Part shown: piece after piece, positions 37,116 to 41,328 of the stretch | Layout of the letters: the number at the start of each line of letters is the position of its first letter | Position numbering within the stretch: position 1 is the first letter of the stretch | IMG/VR virus record: IMGVR_UViG_3300048556_000776 | Coordinates: 1-41,328 of that record | Source of the DNA: a virus | DNA length: 41,328 nt | Direction: 5' to 3' (one strand) | Program-made: the position numbers and the translations under genes | The notes under the pieces: generated by a model | Told to the model about the DNA's origin: nothing | Seen by the model: only the letters and a program-made list of their open reading frames with translations | The model's database searches: none

Positions 37116-38119
37116 CCTATTGTGCCTTTTAAGGTAGTGGAAGTAAAGTTTCCATTATTCAAAGTATTTGAGTTTATTGAAAAGCCATTCTTGCGTAATA
37201 AGTGCCCCGCAGCTCCTCCACTTCCCGCATTCCCAAACCCTGCTTTAGCTAAATCTCCACCAGGCATAGGGGCAAATGTATCATCAGAAAAAAGCGTTCC
37301 AGGAGCCCCGCCATTTATAGCGGTCCCATCATTTCCATTAGCGTTCCCAAAGCCGCCTTTTCCTGCAAATATGCCAGCGCCTCCACCACCCCCGCTGTAA
37401 AGAGAGCCAGACCCACCTCCTCCGCCACCAAAAATACTTCCGCCATTATTTTCAATTTCAACATTATATTGCAAGCTAATTGCATCTCCACCATCTTTGC
37501 CATTTATGTCTGTGTTATAATTTAATGCATTTCCACCATCTCCTCCCGCTCCATAAATCAAGCCTTCATTAATAATTTTAATGTAAGAGTTATTTTCCCA
37601 CCCAGAGCCTGTTTGTAAGGCGGGCAAAGAACTATCTTTGGAATATACTACTCCTCTATTTATAAATATAATGGCTTCAGCTTCTGTAGTGTATCCTCTA
37701 GTTTGGAATAAAATTGACCTTAGATTAACGTTAATTAATGTAGTCGCATTAATAATATGTATTGCTACAACAGACGTATTTCCATTTTCATTATCGCTAA
37801 CTAAATTATCACCGTCATCTGTCTCTAACCAGCCATCATCAGAGCGCTCAAGTAATGTAGGGTAATCATCTTCTCCGTCTGCAATCAGATAATATCCAGG
37901 ATTAGCATCCATAAATTCAAATTCAGAAAACTTAAAATCAGCGCCTAGCGAAAACCCGCTTAATGTTTGCCCATCATCACCTATCCTTGGGAACGATGAA
38001 TTAAATGCAAAATTAGATATATCTCTGGTAGATAGAGAAGATGTGAGGTTTAATCCTCCAGCCTCACCCCTTATTCTCCCTAAGGAAATTGGTGAAGATT
38101 TGGAATTTATTTTGGTCAT
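37112..38119 (-). CDS. Glycine-rich receptor-binding adhesin
   Basis: 335 residues. After an anchor (ISLGRIRGEAGGLNL) and a segment with VSDNENG-type text, the C-terminal ~150 residues hold long glycine-rich loops (SIFGGGGGGSGSLYSGGGGG, then AGFGNAGSGGAAGH). This is like gp38-type adhesins of T-even-like phages, which fold as layered polyglycine helices. It probably decides host range. Overlaps the genes on both sides. Confidence 0.7.
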   Translation of the reverse strand: MTKINSKSSPISLGRIRGEAGGLNLTSSLSTRDISNFAFNSSFPRIGDDGQTLSGFSLGADFKFSEFEFMDANPGYYLIADGEDDYPTLLERSDDGWLETDDGDNLVSDNENGNTSVVAIHIINATTLINVNLRSILFQTRGYTTEAEAIIFINRGVVYSKDSSLPALQTGSGWENNSYIKIINEGLIYGAGGDGGNALNYNTDINGKDGGDAISLQYNVEIENNGGSIFGGGGGGSGSLYSGGGGGAGIFAGKGGFGNANGNDGTAINGGAPGTLFSDDTFAPMPGGDLAKAGFGNAGSGGAAGHLLRKNGFSINSNTLNNGNFTSTTLKGTIG

Positions 38120-38691
38120 AATAGTTGAGTATAGAGCCCATAATTCGAAGGGTTTGCTACCGTTCCGTTATTAATTAAAATAATTTCTGAGTTTGCGGGC
38201 CAACTTGATTCCTGCAAATATAAATTTTCAATGTCACCATTATTTGTGAACTCGTAAAAAACCCTTGCATACGGGAATCCAAAATTTCTACAAAATTCAG
38301 CAAATAAATACACTTCACCGTCGCTAGAACTTTCTGATTTATGTTTTATGATAGTTTCATTTCCTACTTTATCATCAGTTCTTAAAATTCTACCATTGTC
38401 ATCTGTAATCAAAAAAGCTCCCGTATCTTTTATCCTGCTGGAGTGGGGCTGCGAGCCGTCTTCAAACTCAGAGATTAAGAAGTTATTGTCATCATATCCG
38501 TCAAAGTTATAGAATTCGGAAAATTTAATCTTTTCATCTGCAAAATTAGGAGCATTGACATCTCCCGTTCTATATTCATCTGCCAATTTTTCTTGTATAA
38601 ATTTGTCTTGCTCAGATAGCCGCCCAAAACCATAAGAACTTTCACCTATAATTTCGCTGAAAGAAATCGGCCCTGAAGACGGAAGTGTCAT
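38116..38691 (-). CDS. Tail fibre protein
   Basis: 191 residues. GPISFSEIIGESSYGFGRLS and EKIKFSEFYNFDGYDD repeat the FSEF anchor found in other fibre genes here. A TDDNGRILRTDD unit resembles that of the adjacent adhesin. ATGA overlaps show co-translation within the fibre operon. Confidence 0.6.
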   Translation of the reverse strand: MTLPSSGPISFSEIIGESSYGFGRLSEQDKFIQEKLADEYRTGDVNAPNFADEKIKFSEFYNFDGYDDNNFLISEFEDGSQPHSSRIKDTGAFLITDDNGRILRTDDKVGNETIIKHKSESSSDGEVYLFAEFCRNFGFPYARVFYEFTNNGDIENLYLQESSWPANSEIILINNGTVANPSNYGLYTQLL

Positions 38692-39473
38692 TTTATTTGC
38701 TTGCTTAAATTTTCAATTTGTTTTTGTTGATCTTTTACAGCCTCAATTAATAGTCCGATAATATTTTGGTATGCTACCGCTTTTTTACCTTCAGGCAAGT
38801 CTTTCACGACCTCTGGAATCACTTGTTCTACTTCTTGAGCAATTAACCCCATATGGATTTTTTCTTGATCTTCAGAGTCTGTTCTTGTATATAGGCGACC
38901 ATTAAGCCTTTTAACTTTCTGAATAGCATGAGGGATTGGCCTGATGTTATCCTTAACGGAAATGTCAGAAAATGCGACAATGTCATTAGATGCATAAATA
39001 GATGTAGTCCCTACTACATTATGAACCTCAAGAGCTGCTAGACTGTTGTTTCCGATAGATGCAGATTCCAGATCTGCGCCTCCGTTTTGACCTATAGAAA
39101 TATGGTTATTAAAACCAACATTTTCATCAAAAACTTTTACCGCAGCAATATCTTGAGCATCGTTTATAGTGACAAAACTATTACCTAAATTAGTAAGAGC
39201 GTTTGTGTTGGATTCTATACTTGAGTTTAATGTTGAGAAAATATCGCCTGTTCCGTTAGCGCTTATGTCATTAGTGATAGTTAAGTCAACTGCAGATACG
39301 TCATTAAAGCTTGGGTTTCTATCTCCGCCTTGGTATAAGCCAACCTCTAGTTCAGCTATTTTCATACTCTTGGTTTGATCTGCGCTTATATCAACTATAG
39401 GGAAAACATCATTAGTCGCATCTAATTCATTAGCACTTAAAAGAGTTAAGTCTGATATTTTAGTTTCTGCCAT
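38688..39473 (-). CDS. Second tail fibre with S74 chaperone domain
   Basis: 261 residues. Anchor ETKISDLTLLSANELDATND, a beta region, then SDISVKDNIRPIPHAIQKVK and MGLIAQEVEQVIPEVVKD with a terminal coiled coil, the S74 family. The Ser and Lys of the self-cleavage site are present, but the usual RLK is VK here. The late motif is 7 bp before ATG. Confidence 0.8.
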   Translation of the reverse strand: MAETKISDLTLLSANELDATNDVFPIVDISADQTKSMKIAELEVGLYQGGDRNPSFNDVSAVDLTITNDISANGTGDIFSTLNSSIESNTNALTNLGNSFVTINDAQDIAAVKVFDENVGFNNHISIGQNGGADLESASIGNNSLAALEVHNVVGTTSIYASNDIVAFSDISVKDNIRPIPHAIQKVKRLNGRLYTRTDSEDQEKIHMGLIAQEVEQVIPEVVKDLPEGKKAVAYQNIIGLLIEAVKDQQKQIENLSKQIK

Positions 39474-39480
39474 ATAAGAT

Positions 39481-39487
39481 ATTACAC
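39481..39487 (-). promoter_or_regulatory. Late motif GTGTAAT, 7 bp before ATG
   Basis: Minus strand: GTGTAAT, 7 bp (ATCTTAT), ATG 39473. Confidence 0.68.
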
Positions 39488-39490
39488 TTT

Positions 39491-41328
39491 TTAATTATTG
39501 ATTTCAAGTAAAATAACGCTACCATCTTGTTGTAAAATTGGAAACTCATCTTGCTTTAATAGGGCTTTTGTTGTAGAGAACTCAAAGACTGCTGACTCAC
39601 AAGAATCCCCTGATTCGTTTGAAGCTATACCTACTGCATAATAAACTCCTCCTGCTGCTAAATTATTTAAAGAAACTTGGTTTGAAGTAAACTGGTCAGT
39701 CAGAAATAAATCAGTAAGAGCTTGATCGTTATAGATATTCAATGAATACTCTTGAGCGGTTGTGCTGGAATTAGATGTGTTTTGAGAAAACGTAGGAATG
39801 AAATTTAGGGTTAAGCCTGAGCCTGAAGCTCCATTGCTAGTTGTAAAAGCTGGTCGGAAAGGTTTTGTGAGGGCCGTTATTATGTTAGAGTCTAATGATT
39901 CGCCTTCGTCATTGAAAGATCTCACTCTGTAGTAATAGAGGGTCCCAGAGGAAAGGTTTTGAATCGACAAAGAGTTTGATCCCGCCCCTAGAACTTCATA
40001 AGACTCTAGGTATATTTCAACTCCCGAAGAGTTTTCTGCGGTTACAAAAGATGTGAAATCGGAAGTTTCACTTACATCTACATAATAACCTGTAGCTGAT
40101 CCTTGAGCGTTCCAGTTGATGGTAAAAGAAGCTGCTGTACTAGAAAACGTATGGCCTGTTTCAGTACAATCAATATTATTATTGGTTGCAGCCGTAGCCG
40201 TCGGAGCGCTGACTACGAGCGTAGTAGTACGAACATCAGATTCACCGCATGTTTGATCAAGCGAATTGTAAGCTTTTACTTTAAAGTAGTAAACGTTTTC
40301 CGTTAATCCATCAACCGTAATGCTATTAGTAAAAGTTTCGATACCGTCATAAGTTGGTAGGATAGTTGAAAAATCAGAAGTCTCCGACAAGAAGAATTCA
40401 AAATAGCTAACTCCTGCAGGGTAAGACCAACTAGCTGTAAAAGAATTTGCCTTAATTTGTGAAGATAATCTTGTGGCAGGAACTTCTGGGGGAGTTTCTA
40501 TTAGTAGTTCGGACGCCTCACTGTCTCCGCAGTCATTATAAGCTATGAGTTTCGCGTAATATTGTGTACCTAAATTTAGATTACATATTTCATGGGCAAC
40601 GTCAGTACCGCTTAAATTCTTAAAACCATATTCTGCTATTGTTTGGGAATAATTACTATCTAGCGCAACGTAAAGTTTATATCCTGTTGCTCCACTGGAG
40701 CTATCCCACTCAATATCAGCGCATCCGTCACAGCCAGCGCTTGTAAATATTAAATTTTGTACAGCAGCTGGTATAGTAATTATATTATCTACTGAAGAGT
40801 AGGGGGATTCAGCATCTTTATTTTTTGCTTTAATTCTGAAATAATATTGAGTGCCAGCAGATAAATTTGTAAATACTATTGAAGTTGAGGTGGTAGAGTG
40901 TGAAGTATCGTAGCTCTCTACGAAAGAAGCGAAACTTGAGCTCGTCGATAAATTTACTTCGTATGAAGTTGCATTAGGGCTTGCGCTCCAGGACAAATTA
41001 AAGCCGTATGACCCGTTTGAATGTGTACAATTTGAAGTGTTGATTCCTGAAATCAAGCCTGGAGCAGAAGAGTTTGTTGTGATCGATATAGGTGCAGAAA
41101 AGGGTCCAGTTCCGCAGGAGTTATTTGATGCTTGTACTCGAATGTAGTATGTCGAATTTTGATCAATTCCAGTGGAAAAAGTTTTGGATGTTAAGGATGT
41201 CGTTTCAGATGAAATAATGGGGTTGAAATTTGCATTTCCTGCGACTTCTACAATATATTCATTGGCTGAACTAGACGCATCCCACGATGCTGAAACAGAA
41301 GAATCTGAAGAAGACGTCGAAAGATTAG
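39491..41328 (-). CDS. Fibronectin type III repeat adhesin (5' end outside window)
   Basis: The frame is open to the right edge, so at least 612 residues are encoded and the real start is not visible (TTG 41056 is internal). About six FN3-like repeats of ~90-100 residues are seen, each with SxxATxYxVxxS and a YYFRVKAxN-type strand (YYFRIKAKN, YYFKVKAYN, YYYRVRSFN). The C-terminal ALLKQDEFPILQQDGSVILL matches the end of the other adhesin at 17830. FN3 domains often bind polysaccharide or act as spacers in virion fibres. Confidence 0.78.
   Translation of the reverse strand, partial: NLSTSSSDSSVSASWDASSSANEYIVEVAGNANFNPIISSETTSLTSKTFSTGIDQNSTYYIRVQASNNSCGTGPFSAPISITTNSSAPGLISGINTSNCTHSNGSYGFNLSWSASPNATSYEVNLSTSSSFASFVESYDTSHSTTSTSIVFTNLSAGTQYYFRIKAKNKDAESPYSSVDNIITIPAAVQNLIFTSAGCDGCADIEWDSSSGATGYKLYVALDSNYSQTIAEYGFKNLSGTDVAHEICNLNLGTQYYAKLIAYNDCGDSEASELLIETPPEVPATRLSSQIKANSFTASWSYPAGVSYFEFFLSETSDFSTILPTYDGIETFTNSITVDGLTENVYYFKVKAYNSLDQTCGESDVRTTTLVVSAPTATAATNNNIDCTETGHTFSSTAASFTINWNAQGSATGYYVDVSETSDFTSFVTAENSSGVEIYLESYEVLGAGSNSLSIQNLSSGTLYYYRVRSFNDEGESLDSNIITALTKPFRPAFTTSNGASGSGLTLNFIPTFSQNTSNSSTTAQEYSLNIYNDQALTDLFLTDQFTSNQVSLNNLAAGGVYYAVGIASNESGDSCESAVFEFSTTKALLKQDEFPILQQDGSVILLEINN

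Noticed and set aside
1-41328. tRNA genes, integrase, attachment sites or insertion sequences
   Set aside because: No cloverleaf with a TTCRA loop and acceptor stem, no recombinase or transposase motif and no flanking inverted repeats were found by eye.

Overview
The window is a piece of an AT-rich genome of a tailed double-stranded DNA phage. It holds a large terminase, portal, prohead protease/scaffold, HK97-fold-type major capsid protein, tail proteins, fibres with S74 chaperone domains, a phage sigma factor, PhoH and an rIIA/rIIB pair. That mix suggests a lytic phage with T4-like regulatory and accessory genes, probably from an aquatic habitat. No integrase, tRNA, CRISPR array or insertion sequence was seen, and the host cannot be named from this sequence.

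Layout. (1) 1-3185: the end of an rIIA-like gene, a strong terminator, rIIB-like, a small lipoprotein and a 60-aa protein. (2) 3186-3725: AT-rich non-coding DNA with four G-rich 10-bp tandem repeats. (3) 3726-12134: plus-strand early-type region of many short genes. They include a DUF932-like protein, a gp88-like protein and several conserved phage hypotheticals. The region also holds a roughly 330-nt GC-rich apparent non-coding RNA (about 5049-5380) with its own promoter and terminator. (4) 12334-15328: a minus-strand block of twelve small genes, many with a private promoter. (5) 15518-16245: three small plus-strand genes. (6) 16430-41328: late region. It runs 16430-17211 plus (AspH-like oxygenase), 17214-19241 minus (fibre/adhesin genes and a ParS/MbcA-like domain), 19281-34014 plus (PhoH, GAF protein, zinc ribbon, sigma factor, prolyl hydroxylase-like enzyme, zinc-finger/XPF nuclease, terminase, portal, protease-scaffold, capsid, tail) and 34011-41328 minus (tail tube candidate and a large fibre/adhesin cluster, open at the right edge).

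Regulation is the most striking feature. Left-half genes repeatedly have TTGACA or TTGCAA, 16-17 bp, a TANNNT box, then ATG only 6-8 bp later, so their mRNAs should be leaderless or nearly so. In the late half a different element, GTGTAAT followed in most cases by exactly 7 bp and the start codon, precedes structural genes on both strands. It is a good candidate for a late promoter read by the phage sigma factor at 20968-21684. An 8-copy element of about 28 bp, always in the same genomic orientation, lies in the gaps between early transcription units and often overlaps the stop codon of a minus-strand gene. Several genes shorter than 60 codons were found by following these promoters.
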